Counted from the first letter of the stretch, positions 1 through 11,405 are shown. The stretch: 64,000 bases of DNA from Peromyscus leucopus (GCF_004664715.2 NC_051076.1:1497800-1561799), one strand, 5' to 3'. Notes: generated by a model from the sequence alone, not told the origin. Numbers and translations are program-made.

Positions 1-400
1 GCTCTGATTCCCAGGCAACTTTATTTATTAACATACAAATAAAATCACATTTCAGCACAAATAAAATATCACCATAAACTATTTCATCAATGAGTAGTTC
101 CAGGAATGTGGGACTTCTGAGAAAGTCCTTGGCAAACTGAAATGATGGTTCACTGAATAACAACACAGGAAGAGGGACAAGACACCCAGGAAACAGTACT
201 GAAGGGGAAGAGACTCTTCTCTGGGAGCCTCATAAAGGAAGTTTCACATAGAAGACATGTCCGTCAATGCTGTTGATGGGACTGGGACAGTGAAACCTGA
301 GATTAACCACTGGACTTAACAACATACAGGTTACAGGAGACCTGGAGGTGCATACCTTCAATACAAATTAAAAGGAACAGAAAACATTAGTATTCAGACT
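1..400. other. Upstream sequence, no gene recognised
   Basis: No coding region is recognisable here. On the minus strand the first 30 bases contain AATAAA-type signals (plus-strand tttattta), so this could be the 3' end of a minus-strand transcript or retrocopy that continues off the left edge. That is only a possibility. Confidence 0.3.
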
Positions 401-411
401 GTCAAAACAAA

Positions 412-745
412 ATGCCAGAGTGGAAGGCTGATGTGAAAGAAGTTTATTTTTTCCTCTCAGTTCTGAAGACTCAGAAGTCAAAGTTGGGGGGCTGTAGTTT
501 CAGTTTCATACAAGGGCCCCCTTCCTTTGTTCACATGGCAACCTTCTTGCTATGTGTCCTCCATGACAGACAGAGAATTTTTTTTTCCTTGTAGAGAACC
601 ATGGTCCAATCAGATTTGGACCTCACCATATAACCTCACTCAATCCTCATTCTCACACAAAGATTATCTCCAAGTGCCGTCACTTTGGGGTTTAGAGCGT
701 CAACATGAGAATTTGGAGCAGAGGGAAGTACAATTCAAACCATAG
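412..745 (-). repeat. Old interspersed repeat, shared family with 17450 and 35095
   Basis: Contains the sequence pattern 'ctcagttctgaagactcagaagt ... caccatataacctcactca ... gtcactttggggtttagagcgtcaacatgagaattt', which resembles a common old mammalian repeat ('cacagttctggaggct ... aacatatgaattttgggg'). The same arrangement recurs near 17450-17840 and 35095-35400. The family name was not pinned and the strand is uncertain. Short open frames here are not genes. Confidence 0.5.
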
Positions 746-889
746 CAAAGAGTAGATTCCAAACAAAAACAAAACGAAAAGGACTATCACCAAGAGTTTC
801 AGGTTTTGTTTTGTTTTTTTGTTTTGTTTTTGTTTTTTTTTCCTGAAAAAGAACAAGTTGAGTGGTAGTTGGAAAGTGAAAATCAAGCG

Positions 890-2160
890 AAGACTATTTG
901 ATTCCAATTGAGCAGGAAGCATTAAAGATGCGTTTATTTCCATGCAAATAATTACAGTAAAGAAAGTGGGGACGTCCCTGGAGTGATATTCTCTAATGTA
1001 TGAAGTGGTATGGGCACTACAAACAATAGTTGATTGTCTTTACCATGAGCACAGATGGTTTAGCTATAGAAACAGGAGAGGCGGCAGACAGGCACTGCCA
1101 CGCGGAGGTCTGCTCATGCAGTGGATGTTACGGAACCACTCACAAGAGGCCTTGGCAGGTTTGAGCCAAGGAGACACATCATGCAGGCGACGGCCACGGG
1201 GGCACAGTGGAAAGTTACGCCCATGGTGCAGGCATGGCATCTATGTGGAAAGTTTTCTTAAAGGTGGAGGGGAGAGGGAATAGAGAGAAAGAGGGAGGGA
1301 GGGAGAGAAACAGAGGGAAACGGAGAGAAAGGAAAGCGGAGGTGCATGCAGCCTCATGAAGAGACAAAGGGGGAGAGGAAGAAAAAGGAGGGGAGGGTTT
1401 TTTTCCTCTTAAAGGGGGGCTTTATGTAAGATGATGTCAGAACACCGGGCGGGTCTTAACAGTGGAGGCAGTGTGTTGGGGGGCTTGTCAAAATATCTTT
1501 CTAATTATTTCTGTTTTCCTGATAAAACAGCAAACCTATCACTTCAGAGAGAAAATGATGACAGTTAGAGGCCAAAGAAAAGGGGACAGAAACCCTCTAG
1601 CAGATCAGGAGAGTGGAGAAGAAAGATGGAATTACCAGGAAGCTTAAGACTGATCTTGACTTCCAAGATACTCAGTGTGGCCACATGTTTTCCTTCAGGC
1701 ATACTCTAACACGGGAAGGAAGGAGGTGGATGGAGCTGTGGATTTCACTAAAGTTAAGTTAGTTAGGGTAGCATAGGGGGTCCAGAAGAACGGTCATTTT
1801 GGGTGATGCAGCCCTCCCAGCCTTAATATGGAATCCATGGCGCTGGAGGCACACGGTCTTTCCTACAGGAAGACTAAGCTTTTTGGTCACAGCTGATTTC
1901 TTTTCTTTTTCATCCTTGTATTTCCCGTGACCCCAGAACAACTATTACCTTAAATACAAAGTACTCTCCTAAACAGAGGATTCCAAAAGTCCAAGAGGAC
2001 TCTCAGAATGCTGAGGTACTTGGCAGAAATCCTAAGGGTCACATCTGTGTGTAAATGATGGGACAGACCCCCCTGTCCCATTCAGGAAAAGTCTACGGCA
2101 TTCATAAAGAAGAGCTTCTCTTGTTCCTCCAATAGCATTTCTCCAATTCTTAATGGCCAA
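890..2160. other. Unassigned region with a GA-rich tract
   Basis: A purine-rich stretch (about 1266-1400) is followed by cctcttaaagg and a GC-richer edge. On the minus strand this resembles LTR architecture, with a TATA-like TTTAAGAGG followed by a CT-rich tract, but no paired repeat or target duplication was found. A 95-codon plus frame (996-1283) and a 60-codon minus frame (1759-1941) match no family known to me. Confidence 0.3.
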
Positions 2161-2266
2161 AACACAAATTCTTTTATTCATTCAATTAACATATATTGAG
2201 GCCCTATGTAAGAAATTACACCTAGAAAATTCAATAAAATTGACAAAGTGGACCTAAGAGAACATG

Positions 2267-2270
2267 AACT

Positions 2271-2317
<47 letters not shown>

Positions 2318-2320
2318 TTA
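2267..2320. repeat. (TTTA)n microsatellite
   Basis: About 13 tandem ttta units. Confidence 0.95.
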
Positions 2321-2499
2321 TAGTAATTACTGTGCTCAATGAACTATTTCTAAGATATTCATATATCTGATTGTTATATGAAAATTTTAACACTGTACTA
2401 TTATCTGATTTTGTAGGTAGATGTAAAATTTATCATTTACCCAGATTGTCCTCTGTGGACATATTGTAGCACAGTAAATGCAGTATATAGCAACCCTAC

Positions 2500-3000
2500 C
2501 TCCAGCATTTTGCTAAAACAGAAAAAGAAAAAAAAGCATTTCCAGTAAAAACAGGAACAAAAAAAGGGATGTCTGCCCTCCCCATTCCTGTTAATATAGT
2601 TCTTGAAGACTTGGCTACAACAATAAGACAAATGAGGAAGATAAGTGTATATGAATAGGAAATGATGTACCTGCATTTGCTGATAATATGATTTGATACA
2701 TAAAAGACACTAAAGACTCTATCAGAAAACTTATCGTTTATAAATACATTTAGCAAAATAGCAGTATATAAAATTAACAACAAAAACCAGTAGCATTCCT
2801 ATATACACATGACAAACATACCAAGAAAGAAATCAGTGAACTAATAATCTCATTCATGATAGCCTCAAATATGTGTGTGTGTGTGTGTGTGTGTGTCTAT
2901 GTGTGTGTGTGTGTAAAATCTTGGAATAAACATAACTAATGGAGTGAAAGACTTGCATAATAAAAATTTTAAGACATTCAAGAAAGAAACTGGGGCCTGG
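2500..3000 (+). mobile_element. Decayed L1 ORF2 reverse-transcriptase fragment
   Basis: In broken frames the translation resembles the L1 reverse-transcriptase palm region: the catalytic FADD-like motif reads FADN, followed by a 'VAFLYTHDKHTKKEI'-like stretch. Several in-frame stops and two TG microsatellites interrupt it. It is a dead, old, 5'- and 3'-truncated copy. Confidence 0.65.
2870..2914. repeat. (TG)n microsatellite
   Basis: Interrupted TG run inside the decayed L1. It produces spurious open frames on both strands. Confidence 0.9.
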
Positions 3001-3026
3001 GGAGGGGAGAAGACCCCTACAGGCTG

Positions 3027-3059
<33 letters not shown>

Positions 3060-3077
3060 TGTGTGTGTGTGTGTGTG
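3027..3077. repeat. (TG)n microsatellite
   Basis: About 25 TG units with a single TA interruption. Confidence 0.95.
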
Positions 3078-3342
3078 CATTACTGTGATAAATAAGCATA
3101 TGATGGAGAAAGATAGTAAAATGGAGTGGTGCATACACTGTGGAGAGAGGTGGAACTGGAGATGGGATGGTGATGACAGGTGAGAGGGAGAGCTGAGGTT
3201 GACATGCTGTTACTGCCCAGTAAATTCAGTGGGAGGGCACAGCAGCTTGGAGCTTATGCAGATGCAGACTCAGCCCCTGAACCTGCACCCGGCCATGTGG
3301 TCTACCTGGCTCTGGGCAAGAAGCCCAAGATGTTTATTATTT

Positions 3343-3345
3343 TTA

Positions 3346-3387
<42 letters not shown>
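3343..3387. repeat. (TTA)n microsatellite
   Basis: About 14 tta units. It creates the leucine- or tyrosine-run open frames seen around 3180-3690, which are not genes. Confidence 0.95.
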
Positions 3388-3389
<2 letters not shown>

Positions 3390-3439
3390 GTGTGTATTTT
3401 TGGTGTCTTTGTAAAAAACAAAGCAAAACAGGTGGGCTA

Positions 3440-3655
3440 TAGCTGCATGGAACTATATCCAGGTCTTCAACTATATCCCATTTATCAATTGGTCTCTTTT
3501 TCTTTTTTTTTTTTTCTGGCCAGGACCATACTGCTTTATTACTGTTACTCTGTAGTAAACTTAAAATCAAGGATGTTCTCTTATTGTTTAGGATTGTTTT
3601 GGCTAGTGTATCCATACAAAATTTAAGATTATTTTTTAAATTTCCATGCAGAAAT
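3440..3655 (-). mobile_element. L1 ORF2 fragment, antisense
   Basis: The plus strand reads like the complement of L1 ORF2: 'tctgtagtaaacttaaaatc' followed by 'aggattgttttggctagtgt'. The latter phrase also occurs in related form in the large antisense L1 near 52640-52710. Short and decayed. Confidence 0.7.
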
Positions 3656-3658
3656 GAG

Positions 3659-4000
3659 TGTGGTGGTTTGAATGAGATGACTTCCACAGTCTAGAGCACA
3701 ATTGGTAGCATTGTTTGGGGTGGCTTAGGAGGTGTGGCCTTGATGGAGGAAGAAGTATGTCACAGGGTGGGTGGGAGAGACAGGCTCTGAAGTTTAAAAG
3801 CCTTGTGCCATTCCCAGTGTGCTTTCTCAGCTTCCTGTTTGTGGTCCGAAATGTGAGCCCTCGGCTGTTCCTGCTTCCATTTCCACCTTAGCCATGCTTC
3901 CCACCCTGATGGTGCTGGAACTCTGAGCCCCAATAAACGCTTCTTTCATTCCTCAGGCTGTCTTGGTCATTGCTTTTTAAAGCAATAGAAAAGTGAAAAA
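3659..4000 (+). mobile_element. MaLR LTR of ORR1/MTD type
   Basis: Begins tggtggtttgaatgag and contains 'ggaggtgtggccttgatgga', 'gccattcccag', an AATAAA signal in 'ccccaataaacgcttct', and the terminal 'cttggtcattg ... gcaatagaaaagt'. These are landmarks of rodent ORR1/MTD MaLR solo LTRs as I recall them. Plus orientation, outside the gene. Confidence 0.8.
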
Positions 4001-4375
4001 GTTCAGTAACCCAGAGCCAGAAAGACAAATGTTACAATTGTTTCTCATATATGGATACTGTCATTGAGCCTTTAGATATGTGAATTTCATTTGGAATACC
4101 CATTGAAGTTAGGAAACTAGTAAGAGGACATGAGAGAGAGAGAAATTTTCCAAAGCAGGGGAGATAGAACGCAATGACATAAAGAGGAAAAAGGGAATAT
4201 GGGAACAAGAAACACTAAATGGAGGGCAAGGTGGAGATAGGAGTATCGAAAGGGATAACTAACACTGATGACCTTTTTAAAATATAGAAACTTACTACTG
4301 TAGAAATTTCCTAAAATATGTACATATACTTATACACATACACATACATATATGAGTTTAAATGAAGTAACCCCA
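4001..4375. other. Unique-looking AT-rich spacer
   Basis: No gene or clear repeat was recognised. It lies between the ORR1-like LTR and the Lx-type L1 tail and contains short GA and TA runs. Confidence 0.4.
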
Positions 4376-5554
4376 TAACAGGTGTACAATACCCCAACTA
4401 GACACCACATGCTATCCAGTACCAGGAATGGGTTGCCTCTTTTGTTGAGTTGTTGGCCAGTGAGATCCCACAGACCCCAAAACATTACAGGCTATTGCTG
4501 TTTCTCTTGGTTACCCTCTAGAATTGCCGGTAAGGCCCAATTGCTGAAGACACCATATAGTTGAGAACATGGAGAAATCAAGCTTGTACTGTCCTAGAAG
4601 CTTCATCCATATTGATTAGCTTTCATAGTGCTGGAAGGCGCTGTGCATAGTATAGAGGAGTAAAGGAACAATTAATTGACTTACCCAGCTGCAAATTTTA
4701 TGAGCTATAACAGTAACGCCCCTGAAAATATGTGCCCACTAGTACAATAGTGGCATGAACATCTTGAAAGTAAACACCTACTTTCCAACTGAATTTAAAG
4801 GCTGCTCCATGAAATGATATCCACATCTGGCACCATTATCGGGGCCAAGAACTTGTGGGTAGAAAGGCCATAGGTCTGAGGAGAAAACCGACTACTATTA
4901 TTCTGCTAAATGGACATTATATTAAAATGACTCCTAGGGATGTATTGCTGTACACATAGATCAGTGCATTTCTCAGCTCACATTAGAGAAGCTTCTTTTT
5001 GTAGTAGATGGCAATTAAAGCCGAGATCCACAACTGGTAACGTGCAAAGAATAAGAAACTATGGAATACTTATCCCTAATTGGGACATAAAAATCACAGT
5101 CCTCCCCACAAGGCTCCTGGATCTCTGTAGAAGAGGGGGGCAAAAAGATTATAAGAGCCAGGGGTAGTGAATAACTAGGAGAAAATGTATTTTCTGGACA
5201 TACTATGGCAGTTGCACATATGAACTCACGAATGATTGTGACAGTATGCACAACAGCTGTACAAGCTCAAGCTAAACAAAATTCCAGTGTGTTGGGGTGG
5301 GTGGGCACAAAGTCCACCCTAGCTACATTTGTATTGGCATTGGATGACTGCTGGGAGTGGAAGAGTCAGCATTCTGTAAGGGTGTGATCCTGGGTAGGTC
5401 AACCACACTCTAGGACATGCCTGACATCCAAGAGTATTTGAGCAACAGAATTTAGACTTGGATGATGGATCTCAGAGGAGTTGGAAATTGGAGTATGATC
5501 TAAACACATTGTATGACATTCTCAAAAGATTAAAAAATTGTTTTTAAAAATATT
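4376..5554 (+). mobile_element. Lx-type L1 3' untranslated tail
   Basis: The stretch contains phrases that I recall as an abundant murine L1 (Lx) 3' region: 'gccgagatccacaactggta', 'cacatatgaactcacgaatg' and 'ggtcaaccacactctagga'. It ends 'cattgtatgacattctcaaa' plus an A-rich tail at 5530-5552. No protein is encoded. The next L1 is inserted at the end of this tail. Confidence 0.6.
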
Positions 5555-6902
5555 ATCCTGTGGTGAGTCAACTTGTACAGCCACTTTGGAAATCAATATG
5601 GCAGTTTCTGAGAATTTTCTACCTCAAGACCCAGCTATACCACTCTTGGGCATATACCCAAGGAATGCTCAATCATATCACAAGGACACATGTTCAACTA
5701 TGTTCATAGCAGCATTACTCGTAATAGCTAGAACCTGGAAACAACCTAGAAGCTCCTCAACTGAAGAATGGATTAGGAAAATGTGGTACATATACACAAT
5801 AGAGTACTACTCAGCAGAGAAAAACAATGACATCATGAAATTTGAAGGCAAATGGATGGAACTAGAAAATATCCTTCTGAGTGAGGTAACCTTGACTTAG
5901 AAGGACAAACATGGTATATATTCACTCACAAGTGGATACTAGATGTAAAACAAAGGAAAACCAGACTGCAACCCACAGCTCCAGGGAGGCTAGATAGCAG
6001 GAAGGACCCTAGGAAGGATGCATGGATCGCCCAGGGAAGGAGAAATAGATGAGATCTATATGAGCAAACTGGGGGTGAGGGGGGGTAATGGAGAGCAAGG
6101 AATGGGGGATGAGAACATAGAGGAGTGGGAGGTTCAAGCTAGAACAGGGACAGAGTAGGAGAGCAAGGAAAGAGATACCATGATAAATGAAGACATCATG
6201 GGAATAGGAAGAAACAGGGTGCTAGGGAAGTTCCCAGGAATCCACAAGGATGACCCCACTTTAGACTATGCAATAGTTGAGAAGGTAACTGAACTAGCCT
6301 ACTCTGGTGATCAGATGGCTGAATACCCTAACTGTCATCATAGAGCCCTCATCCAGTGACTGATGGAAGCAGATCCAGAGACCCATGGCCAGGTGCCAGG
6401 CCAAGCTCTAGGAGTCCAATCAATGAGAGAGAGGAGGGATTCTATGAGCAAGGGACATCGAGATCATGATGGGAAAATGTACAGAGACGACCAGCCAAAC
6501 TAGTGGAAATGCATGAACTGTAGACCAATAGCTGAGGAGGTCCCATAGGACTGGACTAGGCCCTCTGGATAGGTAAGACAGTTGATTAGCTTGAACTATT
6601 TAGGAAGCCCCCAGGCAGTGAGATCAGGACCAGTCCCTGGTACATGTGCCAGCTTTTTGGAGCCTAGTGCCTATGGTGGGACACTTTGTGCAGCCTTGGT
6701 GCAGGGTGCAACTGAATGTACCAGGCTCTGCTGACTCCCCATGGGAGACCTTGCCTTGGAGGAGGTGGGCATGGGGGGAGTTTTGCAGGGGAAGGGCTGT
6801 GGGGTGGGAGGAGAGAGGACAGGGGAATCCATGGTTGGTATGTAAAATGAATAGAAAATCTCTTAATAATAAAAAAATAAAATAAAATATCCTGTGATGA
6901 GT
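5555..6902 (+). mobile_element. 5'-truncated L1 with target duplication
   Basis: L1 insertion at 5569-6888 bounded by a 14-bp target duplication (5555-5568 and 6889-6902, atcctgtg[g/a]tgagt). The first part encodes the ORF2 C-terminus in one frame (5538-5900), with the characteristic [16 protein letters not shown] and MEYYSAEKN-type phrases (here IEYYSAEKN). The rest is 3' UTR ending in an A-rich tail at 6867-6888. The endonuclease and reverse-transcriptase domains are absent, so it is immobile. Confidence 0.9.
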
Positions 6903-7310
6903 AGCTAAAAAAAAGAGCTGAATGTACTCATTCTGGTGTGAAAGGAAGCACTAAAGACTCTGTTAGGTGATCCATGTGTTCTGTCCTGAAACTAGAGAAG
7001 TTATTCCATTCCAGACATGTTCTGGAATGAAACATGAGACTAAGGTTTGGGAAACAAGAGTTGGTTGGCTTCATCATTGACTCATGTGAGTCATTTAACA
7101 CCTCTGAACTACTTTGTACTTTTATATGTAATATTTGGATAGTCATACTTGCACTGCCTTCCTTATCATGTGAATCATGAGGTAGACCATGAGGAATGAT
7201 TTAAAAATACTAAATGGTAAGCACAGATCAGATGTTATTATAAGATCAAAACAGGTAAAATCAGAATGCAAAGAAAAGATGAAAGACCCAGAGACATAGT
7301 CCAGTTCCAA
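6903..7310 (-). repeat. MIR-like SINE remnant within unique sequence
   Basis: About 7065-7200 reads 'gactcatgtgagtcatttaa', 'cacctctgaact', 'taatatttggatagt' and 'tgtgaatcatgaggta', consistent with an inverted MIR core. The flanks (6903-7060, 7200-7310) show nothing recognisable. Confidence 0.5.
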
Positions 7311-7406
7311 ATGAGTCTCCCCAGAACGGATGGCCCAGTGGTGCTGAGACAGCAGCTGATGAGTCTCCCCAGAAGGGATGGCCCAGTAGTGCTGAGACAG
7401 CAGCCG
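7311..7406. repeat. 48-bp tandem duplication
   Basis: Two head-to-tail copies (7311-7358, 7359-7406), each starting atgagtctccccaga, differing at about three positions. A recent local duplication with no coding role seen. Confidence 0.95.
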
Positions 7407-7970
7407 GAGGCACAAAGGGAAAGTGGAGGAGAAAAAGGAAGTTGAAGACTTTGCCAATAGTGACTGCCTGCTTAGACCCAGGTTAGAGGCTAGTTCACCT
7501 GAGGACCTAGCACCTGACAGAGACCTGCCACTGCCCATATACACTCTTTATGTGAGTTAAAAATAGTTGCTCCTTTCTCAAGACTTTTTGATTCTACCCA
7601 TCAGAAAGCAGTTTTAGTAGATTTACTTTGTTAAAATATTCCTGGGCATGTACCTGAAAAATCATAGTAAATACAAAAAAAAAAAAAAAAAAACTACAGC
7701 GGTTGGCATTCCCTAAAGCTAGCAGTGCACAGTGGTTTTGTCTTGGATGACCCTACATACTGACTACCCCACCTCAGCAGTATTTCTTTATGGATTTATT
7801 GACTACCAGCATAGAGCCATTAAAAAACATTTTTAGATTGAGCTTGAGCATTTTGAGATTTTGTATGTTAAGTTATACTCTACATATACTAAATAAGCAA
7901 GAGTCATAGATCATTGATGTCCAGGAAGGATTTCACATACACAGGTCAGAAGTCAATGGTATGCATATAT
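7407..7970. other. Spacer with poly(A) run
   Basis: No gene was recognised. There is a 19-20 bp A run at about 7674-7693, possibly the tail of a lost retroelement. Confidence 0.4.
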
Positions 7971-8073
<103 letters not shown>

Positions 8074-8209
8074 AACACATTCATTATTCTGTAAACAAAG
8101 CAGAAATTTACATCTTGAGTACAAATCAGTTAAACTATCCATTTCAGTGGGGCTCTTTTCTCTAGCCAAATACCACGGGTTAAACAGTAAGTTTAACTAA
8201 ATACAGTCA

Positions 8210-8315
8210 TATATGACCATATTTCCAGCATTCTAGAGGCTGAGGCAGGAGGATCATGAGTTCAATGTCAGCCTGAGCTACATATAAAGTAAAAGCCTAT
8301 CTTGGGAAAAAAATT
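8210..8315 (+). mobile_element. Old B1 SINE fragment
   Basis: Contains 'ccagcattctagaggctgag' and 'gcaggaggatcatgagttca', then 'cagcctgagctacat', matching the B1/Alu-like core in diverged form. Confidence 0.75.
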
Positions 8316-8499
8316 GATTGACGGGAGGAAATAATCCAAAAAGGTTGGTGAGCAAGATCAGATTCAATTGTTTTTCCTGCCACAGACCTTGCTTGAATCC
8401 ATTTCTTAGATAATTGTTGCCTTGTGAAATAATAACTAGTAATAGTTAACTTCTAGTAGCTTGATACTCAGATGAGAAATGTAAGTATATAATTGAATT

Positions 8500-8665
8500 T
8501 ATTATATATTGCATTTAATTAGCCATCTGGTGGGATCAATATTAGTTCATTTTATAGGAGAGAAAGCTAAAGCTTGAAGAAGTGATTGCAATTTAACCCA
8601 CAGTGCATAAAGAGTTGGGGTTTCAAGCCATTCTCTTGGAATTCAGAACCACCTAATTTCACTCA
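8500..8665 (+). repeat. MIR SINE remnant
   Basis: Has the MIR-like series 'cattttataggagagaaagc ... gcttgaagaagtga ... cacagtgcataaagagttgg', which resembles the 'lower/raised counts, cccattttacagatgagg' core. Old and diverged. Confidence 0.5.
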
Positions 8666-9540
8666 ATGACTGATTAGTGCCAATGCCACTTAGTCCTGGA
8701 TAAGGAGATAATCGATTGAGCTGGGAATCATAGTCTGCTTGTAAACCAGACAAGACTTTAGTTCAAAGTTCTAAAGCATGGCGTAGCATTGCAGAGTGTA
8801 ATACTAGAGCCAAAATTGTGGGGCATCTTTATCTCTGGATTAAGGTTTATCACTCACCACCCTGAAGAAGTCCTTCGAGCAAGGCAAACCCAGAATCATA
8901 ATTTGAGTAGTAACCTAGCCAATTTCTACACATGAAAGCCAAGTGAATACTAACACATGCAAATTCTAATTTTAAAACTGAGAAAAAAACATTTTAAAAT
9001 TAAAATAATTTACTTCATTTTGAAATAATTGAATAAAATTTCTTCTAAGCAAAAATCCAGTATTTAAGTCCAGACACATCTGCCATTGCTACTGAACTGT
9101 CCATGATGATCCCCTGATGGCCTCAAAGAGCTCCCTCAACCAGTATACATGGACAAAGATTAAGGAATAAAGTAACATTTTTTTCCTTTTCTCTGTTTCT
9201 AACTTGATGGAAATTGTACTCTCATCAAAGTCATCAATTAAATCTGGGGTAGGGTTTGAAATATTGGGTCACTTACTCGATTAGACAAAGTGAATGACCA
9301 ATTGGAATCAAGGAAACCTACCACAGGTTCATAAATCCTAGGGACTTAAGGACTTGAGGTATGAGAGGGACCCCATTGACATCACAGATCCCTCCTAAGT
9401 CACAATGCTCTTGAACTACCCTTGGAAAGATGCTTCAGAAGCATGAAAATTTTAGTTTGAATGCAGTCAAGATTCCTTAGCATTTTGACTTTTAAAGAAG
9501 GAAAGCATATTTCTGTTCCCTTTCAAAAATTAAAAGAAAG
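8666..9540. other. 5' flank of Fam81b, no promoter motif identified
   Basis: This AT-rich sequence immediately upstream of the first coding exon should contain the 5' UTR and perhaps the promoter. I see no CpG island, TATA box in a convincing context or clear RFX X-box. In human the neighbour in this direction is MCTP1 in head-to-head orientation (from memory). None of its exons was recognised here. Confidence 0.35.
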
Positions 9541-9581
9541 TCAACAAAAAGTAATAATAATAAAGCTGGGGAATCAACTTT

Positions 9582-9591
9582 ATGAGTTCAG
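9582..9591 (+). CDS. Fam81b: Fam81b coding exon 1 (start codon, residues 1-4 part)
   Basis: Only ten coding bases, ATG AGT TCA G, precede a good donor (CAG|gtactt at 9592). Joined to the next exon's AT they give Met-Ser-Ser-Asp, which matches the internal MSSD start I recall in human FAM81B. Reading upstream in frame, a TAA stop occurs at 9561-9563, so this ATG is the first possible start in the exon. Its Kozak context is weak (T at -3, A at +4). The bases just upstream (about 9535-9581) still resemble the human N-terminal extension at DNA level but are out of frame with the ATG, so the longer human start does not appear usable here. The rest of the exon is 5' UTR with an undefined beginning. 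Intron 1 is phase 1. Confidence 0.75.
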
Positions 9592-10004
9592 GTACTTACT
9601 CATGAGTAACTCTTTAAAAATTTAAATTTCTCATGTTTCCCTCTTACATTTCTTACTATATATAAACAAAGTAAAAAAAAAAAAAATCCAAGACCCTCAG
9701 CTCTTCTCTTGGGCACAATAGGATATATCTCCCAAGATTTTAGGGCAGTTTGACCTCAACAAAGCTTCTAAATGCTTTTTGGAAGCCCCTGTGGAGATAT
9801 GCTCTGCTCATCAGCTACAGATGTGATGCTGGCAGCGGCAGGACCCTGGGTGGGGAGGGAGAAGCAGATGTCAAACACGCTGGAAGCCTCTCTTGACATT
9901 TTGCCACCTATATAGAAACTAGCACCAAATTTTAAAATGCCATCAATGCAAAAATTCACTTGCCATAGTTCCTCATCAGATTCTTCTGCATTCTGGTTGC
10001 CTAG

Positions 10005-10102
10005 ATACAGATGTAAACAAAAGTGCCTCCCTGCCTGCTGAAGAACAGCCAGATCCACCCGATGGCACCCTTCCTGGCTCAGCTAGTGACCAAGAAATGA
10101 AA
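10005..10102 (+). CDS. Fam81b: Fam81b coding exon 2 (residues 4-36)
   Basis: 98 nt following acceptor 'ttctggttgcctag'. It completes Asp4 and encodes TDVNKSASLPAEEQPDPPDG then TLPGSASDQEMK, a low-complexity acidic, Pro/Ser-rich leader that aligns with the corresponding human FAM81B segment (SDTNVNKSAS... in my recollection) with a few residues missing. It contains no predicted structure and precedes the coiled-coil core. The exon ends at AAA followed by GCAAGT, so the downstream intron must use a GC donor: this is the only junction near here that keeps the frame with exon 3. A 96-codon minus-strand frame overlapping 9768-10058 is an antisense shadow. Confidence 0.85.
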
Positions 10103-10108
10103 GCAAGT
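10103..10108 (+). other. Fam81b: GC splice donor of Fam81b intron 2
   Basis: The donor reads AAA|GCAAGT instead of GT. The nearest GT (10107-10108) would add five bases and shift the frame of exon 3. GC-AG introns are a known minor class and usually need a strong consensus; here positions +3 to +6 (AAGT) are ideal but -1 is A rather than G. Confidence 0.65.
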
Positions 10109-11024
10109 ACTTTTAGATATTCATATTAAGAATGGAATAATTGGCTCAGTTTCTCTAAAGCTCAGGGTTGTTTAGCGTTTGAAGGAATCCCAGAAGAATG
10201 GCTTCCTTCTTTGTTTTCTTGCAGTTCCTGTTGTTCTGCCTGGATAAAGTGACTGAGCACAGCAAGGCTACGTTGAAAAAAATTGTCTCAGTTTGTAAAT
10301 ACATTAACTGGATTGATTTTTAATATGGGGCTAAGTTTTTAAATTTGATGATGATTTACTGTGATAAAGACTCTTTAAGAAAAAAGAATAGTTATATGCA
10401 ATGTTCCTTTTTCATACGTCTCATGTTTTCCATTAATGACGAAGGTCATACAAAGCAAGCTGTGCTTTTGGACTTTGGTAGTTCTAACAATATCCGAGCA
10501 GTACACAGTCTCTTCTTATGAATCAGGTACCAGAAAGCCAGCATGACGACATCAAGTACTGGCTTCGAGTTTCTGTTTAGTTTGGGTGACTGCTTAACCC
10601 CAGTTTTTCGTCTGATATAAAATAGGCTAGTTAGACCTACCTCTTGTGGGGTTCTAATGAGCTACTTAAAATGTTAGCAAGCAAAACAGGCTCAGTGTGA
10701 AATGTGATTATCATCACATGACCCATTACTTTCTCAGTCCTCAAGTTCCTCACCTATAAAATGAGTCATCTTAAGTTAGTTATTTAAAGAAACTTTTGTC
10801 ATATATGATGAAAAAACAATGATACTGATCTAATAGAGCTATTAGAAAAATGAAATCACAATATATATGAGAAGATTTTATAGTATAAGAATTATAACAT
10901 TTTAGAATATTATTGTGAACACATTAATTAATTAATTGACACATATGGAAAAATCCCATAATAATAATTTATGAAGTAATTTTCACATATAATCACATCT
11001 TAGCCTCTAAGAATATATTGAAAA

Positions 11025-11057
<33 letters not shown>

Positions 11058-11405
11058 TGTTCCCAAAGTAGAAGTGATGAGAATATCCTAGTAATTCATT
11101 CCTTTTGGACACATTCATTCCACAAATATTTACACAGCATTATTGGTTGTCAAATGCATAAGGCAAAGACTAACCAGTTGATAAGGAAGTACCAAGCCCA
11201 GACTCCCGCCACCCTTGGGGTTCCATGGAGATGTGAGAAGGAAACAGCTGGCATGAGGGGAGTAATAAGTTCAGGACCCAAAGCATTTGCAGTAGGAAAC
11301 AGTAGTGAGAAGTGGTGCTAGGCAGAAATCTGTTCAGGCCCTCTGGGGACACAGAACGGTATCCAGGACACAAGTGTAAAGTGTACAGTGGGGTATTCTT
11401 GAGAG
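10109..11405. other. Intron 2, 5' part
   Basis: Two MIR-like stretches in reverse orientation (about 10580-10680 and 10735-10790, with 'cctcacctataaaatga') sit in otherwise unremarkable AT-rich sequence. There is a (CA)n run at 11028-11055. No exon was recognised. Confidence 0.5.
11028..11055. repeat. (CA)14 microsatellite
   Basis: Uninterrupted CA run in intron 2. Confidence 0.95.

Noticed and set aside
1759..1941. 60-codon basic minus-strand frame (GHGKYKDEKEKKSA...)
   Set aside because: Looks protein-like in composition, but I could not tie it to a family and saw no splice sites or retrocopy marks; left as unassigned.
3180..3687. 114- to 148-codon open frames
   Set aside because: They run through a (TTA)n microsatellite and an antisense L1 fragment; the apparent proteins are homopolymer runs.
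9768..10058. 96-codon minus-strand frame overlapping Fam81b exon 2
   Set aside because: Antisense shadow of a real exon; no family resemblance.
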